Positions 43,575-55,905 of a stretch of DNA of 64,000 nucleotides are shown here, piece after piece (positions within the stretch are counted from its first letter, which is position 1; each line of letters begins with the position of its first letter). The stretch is taken from contig NC_060027.1 in assembly GCF_021134715.1 (NCBI RefSeq), positions 2,046,001 to 2,110,000 of the forward strand, read 5' to 3'. The stretch comes from Daphnia pulex. Its lineage: Eukaryota; Arthropoda; Branchiopoda; Diplostraca; Daphniidae. The position numbers were made by a program, and so were the translations under genes. The notes under the pieces are model-generated. The model searched no databases, was not told the origin of the DNA, and was given only the letters and a program-made list of their open reading frames with translations.

Positions 43575-44279
43575 CAATCATGAAACTGCTCTGCACCTTT
43601 CTCTGTTTCCTGTTGCTCAATCATCGCCTTAACCTTCAGTTCTTGATAGTAACTGAGAACCACTAACCAGAAGTAGAACCCTAGAGCTAATATCCAACAG
43701 AAGAAGATAGAAAAGTCAAAATCTAAGCAAAACACAAAGTATTTACGTACCTCCTACAGCACAAGCGCCCAATATGTTACCTATTCCTGTTGGAATACCT
43801 GCTGCTATGAACACAACAGCCCAAAAGAGCAAGAACGAACAAAAAGCAATCAACGCTGTAATTTGCATCACGAGCCAAGGCAACAGCAGCCTGGGCATAC
43901 GATTCTTCCACGTGGAGAACAGAACAAGAGCGGTGGTGAGCATCGACAAAACCGCATGACCGATGCACAAATAATAATACATAATATTGTCTATAAAAAT
44001 CCCAATAGGCAAACATAAATAGAGTAATCAAAATCATTAAATCTAATTCAAATTAAATTGGGCACTTACCATTTAGCGAAATCGGTCGGAAAGTGGAGAT
44101 GTTGATTGCTCTCACAATGATGACTCCAATTGAAGTTGCCTGTTCAACACACTTGTTAAATGATGGCACAGATAATAGCACTATACTGCTTATCACATTT
44201 ATACCAATGAGGAGACGCCAATTGCTATGGTACCAGTCCGGAGTGAACAGCCACAACAGCATTCGTCTAATTTGCACAT
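43575..44279 (-). CDS. four-TM family member 8
   Basis: Starts MCKLDECCCGCSLRTGTIAIGVSSL. Exon 2 gives CVEQATSIGVIIVRAINI. Hairpin LFSTWKNRMPRLLLPWLVMQI. Ends LGFYFWLVVLSYYQELKVKAMIEQQE...EQFHD. Here Val-Leu replaces the common VVY before SYY, but YQEL keeps the YxxL form. Confidence 0.78.
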
Positions 44280-45181
44280 GGTACACCAGGAAGAAACAAC
44301 AACTTGATAGAACAACACTTAACTTTAACTCGTTACAGAGGCAGACAGCCACGTTCCTGGTGGACTGGACTGCGCCGAGACTAACACAAGACTGAGAGAC
44401 TCTAGAATAATCGATCTCTACTTCATTCGATCGATTGTTAAAACCCAAGGTCAGATGAAACTGAAAACAGGTTCATTTGCATAACAAAAGACAAAAGATA
44501 CAAAAGAAAACTTTCTTGTTCACCATTTTGGAAAAAGAAATGCATTGCCAATTGCCATTCAAACTCAATTTGATATCCATTTTACGTGAACTTGAGATTT
44601 GAAGTGGTTTCGAGGGGCGTTTCTTATGTCATTACGTCTTAATTGATTTTAGAGCAAACAAAATCCATCGTCAGGAAACATTAAAGAAAATTGTATCTAT
44701 TACTGGTGCGTATACTCTTCAGTGAGCCAAATCGACTTGCATGTCGACTCGCATGTCTATTTGATAAAAATATTCCTGATTACATCTGTATAGATTTTCG
44801 TCAATGGTACAAACGGAGAGGCTAATATAAGCACAAATGTCAAAAACGTTTTGGAATCGCCCATAGGTCACTGTAACTGCTAGGCTAAAAATAGCATTCC
44901 AAAGTCCAAATCTAGCTTAAAAGTTTTTACCTGCTTGTACCGGAACTAAGATAACTGACTCTTTGGTGTAGAAACATGTTTATTTGAACCCAATAACAAC
45001 ACGGGAAATCACAATTGTACAGCAATAATAACTAAGCTTGTATAATAAACATAGCAGGGAAATAAATTAATATAAAAAGAAAATTGTACAATAAATCGCC
45101 AGACATCAGCACACATATTTGTATCTTATTACTTCTGCTTTCAAACTTGATGAAAGAATAATTACTGCCAATAATTTGATT
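44280..45181. other. spacer, nothing recognised
   Basis: AT-rich; contains a short inverted word (gacttgcatgtcgactcgcatgtc at about 44728-44755) of unknown meaning. Confidence 0.25.
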
Positions 45182-45893
45182 TCAACATTTGTGATACCGC
45201 ATCGCATTTTTCTCTTCGGGTCGGGTCTTCATGTCTGCCTTGTTAAGTTCGTGATAGTAACTGTAAACCACCAGCCAGTAGTAGGAACAAATCGCTACAT
45301 TTTTTCAAAGAGAAACAAAAGAATTTAATTTTCATACCAACCAATTACGTCACAGTATTTTACCTCCTCCAATGCAAGCGCCTAAAATGAAACTTGTTCC
45401 ATAGTAAACTGCGTTTGCTAGTATGGCCAATATTCCCAAGTAAAACCAGTAGATGACAGCCGTAATCAACGACAAAAATTTGATGACCAACCAAGGCGAC
45501 AGCAAATTTGGTTTGCGATTCTTCCAGGCGGCGATCAGAACGGGAACCGTGGCGAAGATCGTGAAACCGGAACCGATCATCTGACCCATGTAGAAATAAA
45601 ACCGCATATGGTCCCCTGCAATTCGTGAATACATAATAATAATGCATCAATCGCCAAAATAATTTTTATTTTTTTACCATCGTCAATACTCAAACCGGAA
45701 ATGATAATTGCTGCCTCGATGAATCCAGTAATGCCGGCAAACTAAATTAAAATTTAATTTCTTTTAATTTTTCCTCTTAACTTATCCGAACTAGTAAAAT
45801 CGAATTTTAATTTACCATAACGACGATGCCAATAATTATGGTACCAGCCCGGAGGGAAAATCCGCAACAGCATTGGCTTAATTTGAAATTCAT
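45182..45893 (-). CDS. four-TM family member 9
   Basis: Starts MNFKLSQCCCGFSLRAGTIIIGIVVM. Exon 2 gives FAGITGFIEAAIII. Hairpin LIAAWKNRKPNLLSPWLVIKF. Ends ICSYYWLVVYSYYHELNKADMKTRPEEK...RYHKC. All four exons have clean splice sites. The tail is basic. Confidence 0.8.
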
Positions 45894-46625
45894 TTCGGTA
45901 TATGACTAGAGAAAATCAGAGCCGGACGGAAGAAGATCTTACGGGTCCTCTGTAGACTATAGGTAGGTAGGTAGACTATAGGTCCTTCCAGGCCCAGCTT
46001 CCGCACAGCACTACTGTCTACTAAAAATTTTTGGCCACAAAGAAAAATATATTTCAAGGTTGAAAAAAGAAAGAATATCTTCTTATTTATAGAAATTTGC
46101 CATCATGAAAAAAGAAATAACCATTTCATCGTTTCAATTTTTGTCGTCTCTAACCCTTGGTTTTGGATGAGAAAAGGTGGTAATTGCATTCACGTGTTAC
46201 CTTGGAAATCCTTTCGATCCCTGCCTCATTTCTTTTCTTAGGAATGGGATAGAATAACGAGATAAAATCTAAGTTTCTTTTTATGTAATTTTTTTAGTAG
46301 CCCATTAATTTAACTTTATGTAGTATTAAAATAAGAAAAGCAATCATTTTGCTAAATGTTCTATATTTCCTGGAAAACAACTGAAATTTCACTTTTTATT
46401 TCGCTTTGCATTCGACCCAACATTTTTGGCAATAATAGGCATGAGTAACACGGATAAGAACACAATTTAGATAATGAAATAACTGTACAACCACTGCAGT
46501 GATAACGGAAAAAACATCTGCATTGCACCAGTTTTAACAAAATTACGAAATGAAAACACCAAATGTGCATTTAAATTTCAACTATTAACTATGAACGAAT
46601 ATCACTTATTAATGCAAAACTGCAC
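45894..46625. other. spacer with a short tandem repeat
   Basis: At about 45955-45985 tagactatagg occurs twice around ggtaggtaggta, a small tandem repeat. Nothing else recognised. Confidence 0.35.
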
Positions 46626-47351
46626 TTAGACTATTATTACATTTTTATCAACATATTCATAATCTATCAGTGGGCTTTTCTCGTCCGGGATCATGACATT
46701 GCTCGTCTTCATTTCAAAATAGTAATTGAAGACCACCAGCCAAAAGTAAAAACAAATTGCTGAAATATTCGATAAAGTCAAATAAATTTGTTAAAATTAA
46801 ATTGCAAGGGAAACTTTTACACTATCACCTGTAGCAAGGAGACTGACGGCCAGAAAAGCCATTCCAGTACTGGTCCCCATTCGGATAGTTAACAGGGTTC
46901 CAAAATATATCGAGTTGCCAATCATGACAGGCAACGTCGATCCTTCGAGCACGAGCCAAGGAACGAGAAGCATCGGCCAGCGATCCTTCCAGGCGGCAAT
47001 CAGAACACAAGCGGCCGCTGCCATGCCAACTCCCAAAGAAATGATGGGATCGATGGAATCATTTGTCAGCATTTCTTCGATTTCTACAAATGCAATCAAA
47101 TATAATTAATTATGAGGGTACAGGGAATAATAAACACTTTATACCATTATCGATGTTAAAATTGGACTTCATTTTAATTATAGCCAGAACGAATACTCCA
47201 ATTTCGATGAGCTGTGAATAAATTAAACGACTAGAAAATGAGTAATTAATTGTTTGAACGATTAATTTACCATGGAAATAAAGCCAATAATTTTCGTTCC
47301 AGTTCTGAGAGAACAACCGCAACAGCATTCGTCGAATTCGTGAATTTTCAT
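46626..47351 (-). CDS. four-TM family member 10
   Basis: Starts MKIHEFDECCCGCSLRTGTKIIGFISM. Hairpin LIAAWKDRWPMLLVPWLVLEG. Ends ICFYFWLVVFNYYFEMKTSNVMIPDEKSPLIDYEYV. The tail contains EKSPLI, which fits the acidic dileucine consensus [DE]xxxL[LI], and YFEM fits YxxO, where O is bulky hydrophobic. Both are lysosome/endosome sorting signals in known four-pass proteins. Confidence 0.8.
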
Positions 47352-47884
47352 GTTTGTTCTTGGAACTAAGTTGCGTGTTGGCGTGAGAAAGACGATACCT
47401 ATCAAGTCCAGACTAGATGTCCACTCTGTTGACGGGCTAGAATAGAACCCTATGAAATGGCCGACTTTTTGTTTTCTCAAAATTCTAAGGAAAAAGGGAG
47501 GGTAAGCAAATTTTTCTTATGGAAATTTTTTGTCGTCCCAAACCCTTATATGCAAATGGTCTCCCGTCCTCTGCTTCCGTCTGACCCCTTTTCCTAGGGA
47601 TAGATTCAAGGTCTGAAATCTTACCACACCCCTTTCTTTATTTAAATTTGCGACTTTGAATAATCGCCCACTTTATTCTATCCGATTTGATCTCGTCTAA
47701 ATGAATATAAAGTAAATCAAAGATTTGACTGGATTAAAAATACGCTTGCGTTTGTATTTTCAATGATAAGGTAATTATAGCGCCTCAGCATAAAAGTATT
47801 GACTAAGCATAATTATGATAAACATGAAACTATATATAATTAATGTGGATTCAACATTAACTCGTCCTTTTAAAGTGTTATGGT
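47352..47884. other. spacer, nothing recognised
   Basis: A frame at 47262-47480 overlaps exon 1 of member 10 and extends it upstream in frame; the Met next to the Cys motif is a better start by comparison with other members. Confidence 0.3.
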
Positions 47885-48658
47885 TCATAAAAGATATGCC
47901 GTGTCTTTCTCGTACAAATGAGCAATTTTGAGTTCCGGAGTTTCTTCAATGGTTTTCGGTTGGTTCTTGATTGCCCTCAACTGATGAAAATAGTTGAATA
48001 TCACCCTATAGAAGTACATACTTGCAACTGTTGATATTGATTAACATAGGGAAGATAAAAAGATGCAATCAATTATTACAGACCGCACTACTATTCGTTA
48101 TAAATCATTATACGCACCTAATGAAACGAGATGGGAAAAGATACTCAAACTGATTTCCTGATTTTGGCTAACGACAGAAATGTAGCCCATAGATAAACAG
48201 TAAATAAAAGATACCAATGCTACTGGTAAAATAAAGCTCTGCAATATGAGCCAAGGCAGAAGGAGCATAGGGATGCGATTCTGGTGGGCAGCAAACAGAA
48301 GAGGAACGGCCACCACAACCGATCCCACCGAAACGCCGAACTGGACATACGTTTCAACTAGTCAAAGATTATTACACGATTTAGCTGTGGAAATTTGTAT
48401 AGCTGAACAAATTAAATTGTTAGATAATCAATATACCTCGTATATTGTTGAATGCGACACTTGTCATGTAATCATATAATATGATTGCTATAGTCATTCC
48501 GCCTACCTGTTGGGAAATAAGTGACACGCATTTTTAGTACATGGAAAAAGACGCTTAATCAAATACTGTCGATTTGTTACCAGATTTAGGGTGCCAATCT
48601 TTTTAGCTCCGGATTGAAGTGAGGATCCGCAACAACATTGAGTTAACTTGAAACACAT
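47885..48658 (-). CDS. four-TM family member 11
   Basis: Starts MCFKLTQCCCGSSLQSGAKKIGTLNL; an in-frame Met nine codons upstream is less likely. Hairpin LFAAHQNRIPMLLLPWLILQS, with HQ instead of WK. Ends MYFYRVIFNYFHQLRAIKN and a 35-residue tail. The usual WLVVYSYY is YRVIFNYF, so TM4 is degraded in sequence but still hydrophobic. Confidence 0.72.
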
Positions 48659-49406
48659 TCTGGCAGAGGACTGATGCGCTAACAATGTATAGGTAGACCA
48701 AATAACTCAGAAATTGTTCTTTACTGTGGCAAATTGAAACGGCAACTGACAGCCAGTGACAAAGGCGTGAAGTATTTATCCTCAATTTACATTGTTTTGT
48801 ACACAAATTTTAAATGTAAGTGTGATAGCAAAACCACATTTGTTTTACCAGCTCCGGCTCTGACAAATTTTTTTCTTACCACACTGAAAAAACCACTTCC
48901 TTTTTATACCACCTACGCACGTTTTAATCCAAGACTTGAAAACCAACAACATGGTAGGAAAATTTGTGGAAAATTTAATGCCATTAAAATTAGGGGGAAA
49001 TCCAAATAACTTTAATTTTGACTTCCATACCATATCGTCAAGGTGGACAGTATAGGGATTAGTGAGAGGAATAAGGCATATAACTTTTATTCTATTAAGA
49101 TTATTTTTCTTTTTACAAGCACAGGTTCCAAAGATATTTAGATCATTAGGCTAATAAATAACTAATAATTCCCTTGGTTACATTGGCAGTTCGATCAAAA
49201 TGAAGGCGACTTTATTATTCGTATCACAGCAAATTTCTTGCATTACATTCAGTATAATTTTTAGATAAGAAAATGAATCATAAAAGTGGTTGTTTTATCT
49301 CCCGATTACTGCATGAGTCACAGTCGTATATAGTTAGGCAAAAGAATAAATGGCAATTCACAACAATTCCGTTGTGGAGAAAAAAACGTAACATTTTCTA
49401 TATCCT
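48659..49406. other. spacer, nothing recognised
   Basis: AT-rich; short frames are not in the family pattern. Confidence 0.25.
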
Positions 49407-50222
49407 TCATAAAATTGTTCTTTCAACACTTATTGGTCCAACGTGGTTTTTCTTCAGTTCGTTGTAGTAGCTGTAGACAATTAGCCAGAACCATATGGCT
49501 ATTAATAATTTGTATTGTCGTAGTAAGACACAGAAGTAGGAGAAAAATTTGAAAAGAAAAAACAACAAACAGACGAATAATTATTTATCCAGCTGATAAA
49601 AGACTAATTTAAATTTTTTAAAATATTAATTAAAATACCCTATTAAAATATTCCAATTAATTAAAATATATTTTATAAAATTAGTAGAGACTTACCGATT
49701 ATGGTGGTGGGAGCGATGTAGACTAACACGTTTAACAAGATGCAAATGGTAATAATCCCGATGAGGAATGTCGTAGCCCCTATCCCGAGCCACGGCATCA
49801 GGAACCTCAGAGGACGTTTCTTAAGGGCGACCACAACAAGCGGAATCGAGCAAACTATTAGATTGATCGAAATGATGACCACCAACATGAAAATACACAA
49901 ATACTTCATGTTTCCTGCCATTCGACGAATGAAATTAACAGGTAAAATTCTTTGACATATTTTTTAAAATTCATTTAAAGCAGATCTACAAACCTGGAAT
50001 GTATGGCAAAATCTGAGTGAGACCGAACGAAGCCACTATGAGTCCTATAGCACCCAAAAACTGTGGGAAAATAGGTGAATCAAATGAAATCTGATCGTTA
50101 TTTGGGTGTGTCAATCCCGGATTTCAGGTAGGTTTTGTTACCGTGGATAGAACACCAACAATTAGGGTGCCAATTCTCAGTGAGAATTCGCACGTGCAAT
50201 GCTTTTTAAGTTTACGACACAT
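49407..50222 (-). CDS. four-TM family member 12 (last of the minus-strand run)
   Basis: Starts MCRKLKKHCTCEFSLRIGTLIVGVLST. Exon 2 gives FLGAIGLIVASFGL. The hairpin is divergent: VVVALKKRPLRFLMPWLGIGA. Ends AIWFWLIVYSYYNELKKNHVGP and a very short tail. Its start lies 737 bp from the start of member 13 on the other strand, forming the turning point of the cluster. Confidence 0.72.
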
Positions 50223-50958
50223 AATTATAAGCTCTATACGGCCTGGAAACGACCAGTGCTGAAAAAATCCATCCGCAAACTAAACTGAGAGTCCGTGACT
50301 GTACCCGAGCAAGCTTTCACCTGAGCAACAAGTAAATAGGTTAAACCATAGCTTCAAATGACGAGTCTGGATTCGAGAGCGATTTTTTTAATTCGTTTTC
50401 TAACCAGTTTCCAATGAAGTAAAATGTATACATGAACCAAAAGAAATAGAGACTATTGAACTCAGCAATGTAAACCTGTTTGAAACTTGTAGCCTTTACA
50501 AAAATGACTTAATTTGGTATGTATAGCATGCCATGCAAGTCAAAACATGGGGCTACTATATACTACTGCATATAGCAATCAGTTTCACAATGTAAAACTT
50601 TTTTTTCCAAAAATCAATGATACCGAATTGTGTAACATATGTTTTTATTCATTTAAAGGTTCTTTAAAATGATTTAGCCATTTTCTCCGGATATGTCCAT
50701 TTAGACATAGGGATCAGACCGATCAGTAATTTTTATTAATCATCATGATTGGCTGTTCGGAATCAGTTGAAACTTTGGACGCAGCAAATCATTCGCGCCA
50801 CCTGGAAATTCATTGCCAAACGGATAGTAAGGCGATAACAATCGCAAGTTCGCAATCAGTTCTCAAAAGTATTCGGTCGTGCAAGGTTTTGTTTTCAAAC
50901 TCCCGTCATTTGATTACCTATAGTTATCAAGTTTCTTCAAGTGAGCATCGTCATCAGA
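50223..50958. promoter_or_regulatory. divergent intergenic region at the cluster turning point
   Basis: Lies between minus member 12 and plus member 13, so it should hold both promoters. From about 50660 on it is homologous to 52890-53213, upstream of member 14. The shared word attcattgccaaacggatagtaa recurs at 50809 and 53063, with a weaker form upstream of member 15. Confidence 0.4.
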
Positions 50959-51667
50959 ATGAGCGTAATAGTCAATCAATGTGGTTTCTCTCTACAAACT
51001 GGTACCAAAATACTTGGATGGCTTTACTTGGTAATAATCTTATTAGCAATAATTTTTCTTATGATTTCACCTGAGATAATGCTGTGTGTACAATTAATTT
51101 TAACTTTAATTATTGCTCCGAATTATTCATTAGATAGGTGGATTCTTACTTATGTTTCGGATTGCAATGATGATGCCTTACCATCCAGAAACCAATATTT
51201 TAATTGGTTGGATGGTTGGCTCGGTTGTTTGGATCGCAGTCAACATCCTGGTTTTATTTTCCGCCCATAAGAATAGCAGGCCCAGTCTTATGTTACCTTG
51301 GCTTATTTGCAAGGCCGTATTAATACTTGTAGGTATTGGCCTAGAAGTAGTCTTGTCCATATCTTTAATAATGGAATACCAACTTGATGACGCCGACCAA
51401 AGGGTTATTAGCTTTGGAAAGGAAATTGAAATCCTCTTCTTTTTTGCCTTCGGATTCGGTACGCATGTTAAAAGTTTAAAATTGGCGCGGAATAAGATGT
51501 AACATAATTTATTCTTTTTTTTCTTCTTTGTGAATTTTATTGCAGCCCTTGGCATCTACTTCTGGTTGGTCGTCTATAGCTACTACCAACAGCTGAAAGA
51601 AGAGCTATCGTCGTCAAAAAAAGACAAATTTAAATTTTCCAAATTCAATTCCAGTAACGACGTTTAG
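50959..51667 (+). CDS. four-TM family member 13
   Basis: Starts MSVIVNQCGFSLQTGTKILGWLYL, where the Cys cluster is reduced to a single Cys compared with HCCCGCSL in member 14. The first intron (about 130 bp) ends ATTAG before ATAGGTGG. Exons 2 and 3 of other members are one exon here (IGGFLLMFRIAMMMP... LVLFSAHKNSRPSLMLPWLICK). Ends GIYFWLVVYSYYQQLKEELSSSKKDKFKFSKF. YQQL keeps YxxL. Confidence 0.72.
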
Positions 51668-52185
51668 TATAGTTTGACTGGTTTGACGCTGCCAAATGTG
51701 GGTAGCGAACAGATTTTTGTGTTTTTTGTTTGTTTGTTTGTTTTTCAACTGATCAATTGGATTTTAATTGGTGCAAATCACTGAGTTGTAATCTCCCAAA
51801 ATACAAGAAGTGAAACCCAGATGTTTGTTTCTGAAATATCCTTCCGCGTATCTCATATCAGAATGTTGATAAGAAAAAGGATCTATCCGGAATCCGGATA
51901 GATAAATAGGGCCGTTGATAGATACTGTTGATAATGATTTTCAATTCTTATAAACAAAAGAAGAAAGAAAATACAGAGGGGAGAGGGCGATTCGGATAAA
52001 TTATTTCATTTTTACTTCCCACCCAAAAAGAAAACTGACCTTGACTTTCGCTTGCTGACGGAAAATAAAGAGGGGAGTGGCTTTCATTTGTTTCGTCGCA
52101 AGAATATAACGAACCCATCCTAGAAATGTTTTTTTAAAATTTGTATTAATCTTTTTTCGTGGTCTAATTGGTAAGTCTGAATCTG

Positions 52186-52245
52186 TTAGTATTTGTAGTA
52201 TTAGTTATGTATTGTTAGTATTAGTATTAGCATTTGTTAGTAAGG
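52186..52245. repeat. short TAGTATTAG tandem repeat
   Basis: Degenerate repeats of tagtatta/gttagtatt over about 55 bp. Absent at the corresponding place in the second unit, where only tgttagtatcatagag is found. Confidence 0.5.
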
Positions 52246-52889
52246 GCTCTTTTCTTTTATCGTGTGTTGTTGTACCAAATTTTAAAATTATCAGATTTCC
52301 AAGTAATAATGCGTGTTGGCTAAATTTGCTGTGCCAAGCAATAATCTAGTTGTAATTTGACGACCAACTGAGTTATCTGCTCCCGGAAAAACCCACTCGT
52401 CACGAACGAAAAATTTAATTTAGGTTTGGGTTTTGTTTACGTTTATATCCAGTGTCGACTCGAGCCAGCATTTTATTACATAAAAAAAGAAAACAGGTGT
52501 TGTGTAGATTTTATTAATCGGAACATTGATTACATATGCACTAGAGGAAATCGAGTTCGAGTACCAGTACCAGCAGATGAATCTCAAAGAAATGAGAATG
52601 TTGTATTCAATAATGCGTCGTTTCACGTGTTGAAACGCAAATGCACAATTAAGACAATTAATAATTGCGTAATTTTCCGATTGTGAGTGTTTGAGCGTGC
52701 ATCTGTAGCAAAGGCTTCAGCGGCAAAATTCAAACAGAATTGATTTTGTCTACTGGAATTTTCTTGTTTACTTTTAGTCCTCTCAGGGTCTCACGCTGTC
52801 AGTCTCATTTGGTGGTTCAACGAACTTGTAGGAAGGAAAGTGCACTTTCGCTTTACAAGATGTTTTCACTTTCGCCTAACAAATCTGTG

Positions 52890-54970
52890 TTTAGAAATTA
52901 TTTAGACATTTTCTCCGGATAAAGACCACATTATTCTCATTAAGACATATTAGGGGTTAGAGCGATCAGAAATTTTAATAAAACACCATGAATTGCTGTT
53001 GAGACCGGTTGAGACTCAGTTGAGACTTTGGAAGCAGTACATCATTCGAGCCACCGGGAAATTCATTGCCAAACGGATAGTAAGCCGATAAACGACGCAA
53101 TAACCAGCTTGGCAACCAGTTCTCAAAAGTATTCGGCGGTGCAAGGTCTTGGTTTCAAACTCCCGTCATTTCTTTAGTTTATAAAGTTTCTTAACAAGTC
53201 AACATAACAGAAAATGCGCGTAAGAGTAAATCACTGTTGTTGCGGTTGCTCCCTACAAACTGGTACCAAAATTCTTGGATGGCTTGGCTTGGTAACAATC
53301 TTATTAGCAATCGTTTTTCTAATAATTTCCTGTGAGATGGTGTGCGTAAAATGGATTTTAACTTTAATTATTGCTGCCGAATTATTTATCAGATAGGTGG
53401 ATTCTTACAAATGCTTCGTTTTGCAATGATGATGCCTGACTGCGACTATCCAGAAACCAATATTTGTATTGGTGTCCTGGTTGGCTTGGTTGTTTGGAAC
53501 GCAGTCAGCATCCTGGTTTTATTTTCCGCCCATAAGAATAGCAGGCCCAGTCTTATGTTACCTTGGCTTATTTGCAAGGCCGTATTAATACTTGTAGGTA
53601 TTGGCCTAGGATTATTCTTGTCCATACATGGAATGCAAGTCAATCAATTGGTTACCTTTGGAATTGTCTTCTTTTTTGCCTTCGGATCCGGTACGCATGT
53701 TAAAAGTTTAAAATTGGCGCGGAATAAGTTGTAACATAATTTATTCTTTTTTTCTTCTTTGTGAATTTTATTGCAGCCCTTGGCATCTACTTCTGGTTGG
53801 TCGTCTATAGCTACTATCAACAGCTGAAAGAAGAGCTATCGTCGTCAAAAAAAGACCAATTTCAATTTTCCAAATTCAATTCCAGTAACGATGTTTAGTA
53901 CTATAGTTTGACGCTGCCAAATGTGGGTAGTCAACAGATTTTTGTTTGTTTTTAAATCAACTGATTTTTATTGGTACAATGATTGTAATCTCTAAGAAAT
54001 CCCAAATTACAAGTAGTGAAATCAATAGTCGATCGTTTGTTTCTGAAATATCTTTGCGTGTATCTCGTATCAGAGAGTTGATAAGAAAAAGGATTTTCCC
54101 CCTTCTCTTTTATGGTTAGCTTGTTGGCAGCATGAATCACTAAAGACTTCCGTATCCGGAATGCGGAAAGATAAGCAGGGCCGTAGATTCCAATTGATTT
54201 TCAATTGTCAAACAAAAAAAGAAAGAAAATACGGAAGGGCGGGCGGACGAATTTGGTGAAATTATTTCATTTTTACGCATATTTACTGTACTTCCCACTC
54301 CAAAAGAAAACCGACATTGACTTTCATTTGCTGACGATCGGGGAAAATGAGGGAAGTGGTTTCTATTTGTTTCAATGCAAGATTATAACGAGCCCATCCT
54401 AGAAATGTTTTCGTTGGGATTCTTTTTTTCGTCTGTCCGATCTTGCATGGTCTAATCATTGGTAAGTCTGAATGTGTTAGTATCATAGAGCCATAGAGCT
54501 AGCAGAGCTATAGCTCTGGAGCTAGTAACAAATTATCGGATTTCCAAGTAATAATGCGCATTGCTAAATTTGCTGTGCCAAGTAATTTGACCACCGACCC
54601 AGTTATCTGAGGTTATCTGCTTGAGGAAAAACCCGTTCGTCACGGACGAAAAATTTTCATTTACGTTTCGGATTTGTCAGGATTTTTATGAGAGCATTTT
54701 TTTAAAAACAGGTTTTAACTTCAATCCCTTTCATTGTTAAAACAAAGGCATGAAGTATAAAAAATGAACACAAAGAAACATAATTCTTAATTTTAAAAAT
54801 ATTATTATAAATATAAAAAATATTCAAATATTATTAAAATAATTTAAAAACATTTAAATCTGGCAAAATTAAAACCGTAAACGAGTGGGAAAAGACTTCA
54901 GCGGTAAAATTCAAACAGAATCGATTTCGTCTGCTGAATTTTCTTCAATAGTTTTTACTATTTTCTTGTT
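52890..54970. repeat. tandem duplication, second unit (member 14)
   Basis: Second copy of the 2.1-kb unit, ending at the left edge of the acyl-CoA dehydrogenase fragment. The segments gacttcagcggtaaaattcaaacag (54893) and its partner at about 52715 mark the shared right end. Confidence 0.75.
53214..53898 (+). CDS. four-TM family member 14
   Basis: Starts MRVRVNHCCCGCSLQTGTKILGWLGL. Same fused exon 2-3 as member 13, and a nearly identical hairpin (FSAHKNSRPSLMLPWLICK) and C-terminus (GIYFWLVVYSYYQQL...FNSSNDV). Differs by an acidic insert (MMMPDCDYPET) and a shorter last loop. Keeps the full Cys motif lost in member 13. Confidence 0.77.
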
Positions 54971-54984
54971 TACAAGATTTTTCG

Positions 54985-55905
54985 CATGTGCAAAACAAAA
55001 TTGTGTCGTCAGTTTCGTACAAATTGCACACTCGATTCCTATCTTTTACCTCTCTTAATTATAATACGCACATTCCTTTTTCGAAGGCCAAAGAGGGGAA
55101 TTTCATACGCTCCACATTTGGAGAACTCTTTTGAGGGTGACACACTCTTACAAAGAAATCTACAACGAATTTTACCAATTGAAGTAAGTTACCACAGTCT
55201 TTTGAATGTTTGTCTTGATGTTAAAGATCTATAATGTCTGGATTTAGGCTTACAGCAATGTCAAGGATGAGCTCTCAACGTTTGGAGCTCGAGTAGCTAC
55301 AGACATCTACAAGTATATTAGCAGAAAGTCTCTTGAAATTGCAATCACTTCACTAATCCCTTCCCATCACCAATCTGGGAAGGAACTACAAACATTTTGA
55401 GTTTGGACGTACTCAGAGCATTGGCCAAAAGTGAAGGCCAAGTGTTGGTTGCGTTTCACCAGAGGATTCAAGGTGTTCTCGACTCGACGACCAACCCGTC
55501 CTTAGCCGAGTGTTGCACTCAATTGGAGAAATACCGTTCCCAATTGATTTCGTTCGCCCAGAAGAATCCCGATCAGTTGGAATACGTCGCCCGCGATTTC
55601 GCTTTCGGCCTGGCTCGCACTCTAGCCGGTGCCTTGCTCCTGGAACACGCTTCATGGGGCAGAGCAGTAGACAGCGATCGTGCTGCAGCCGAACGTTGGC
55701 TAGGACAACGAGATCTCCTTGCCCAATCTCTGGTTTCGGGACAGACTGCAAGCCATTCATCGCTGTCCGTCCAGCAACTCGACGAAGCTTTGGTCTTTGA
55801 TGGATACGATCAAAAGAACCTACTCTCGCCCCTCTTCTGATCTACCGTTCTAGTTCTTCGCTTCTCATTAAAACGAAACTCAGGATAGATTATGGATTAA
55901 ACAGA
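54985..55905 (+). pseudogene. partial inverted copy of the acyl-CoA dehydrogenase gene
   Basis: Homologous, in opposite orientation, to parts of 32640-35231: most of exon 1, intron 1, exon 2 with its donor, then a direct jump (about 55315) to sequence before exon 10 and the whole of exon 10 plus about 60 bp of 3' UTR. Exons 3-9 are missing. Exon 1 has small deletions. Because introns are kept this is a DNA copy, not a retrocopy. Strikingly, the last 147 codons encode exactly the same protein as exon 10 of the real gene (55397-55840 against 32696-33139), with only silent differences. Confidence 0.85.

Larger units (their letters stand above)
50660..52790. repeat. tandem duplication, first unit (member 13)
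   Basis: About 2.1 kb aligned with 52890-54970, covering upstream region, gene and more than 1 kb downstream. The match is interrupted by indels. Both units contain sequences such as cgtatctcatatcagaatgttgataagaaaaaggat. Confidence 0.75.

Noticed and set aside
43354-43577. Hydrophobic minus frames just 3' of four-TM member 8
   Set aside because: They look like a TM segment but do not match the family exons and overlap in two phases.
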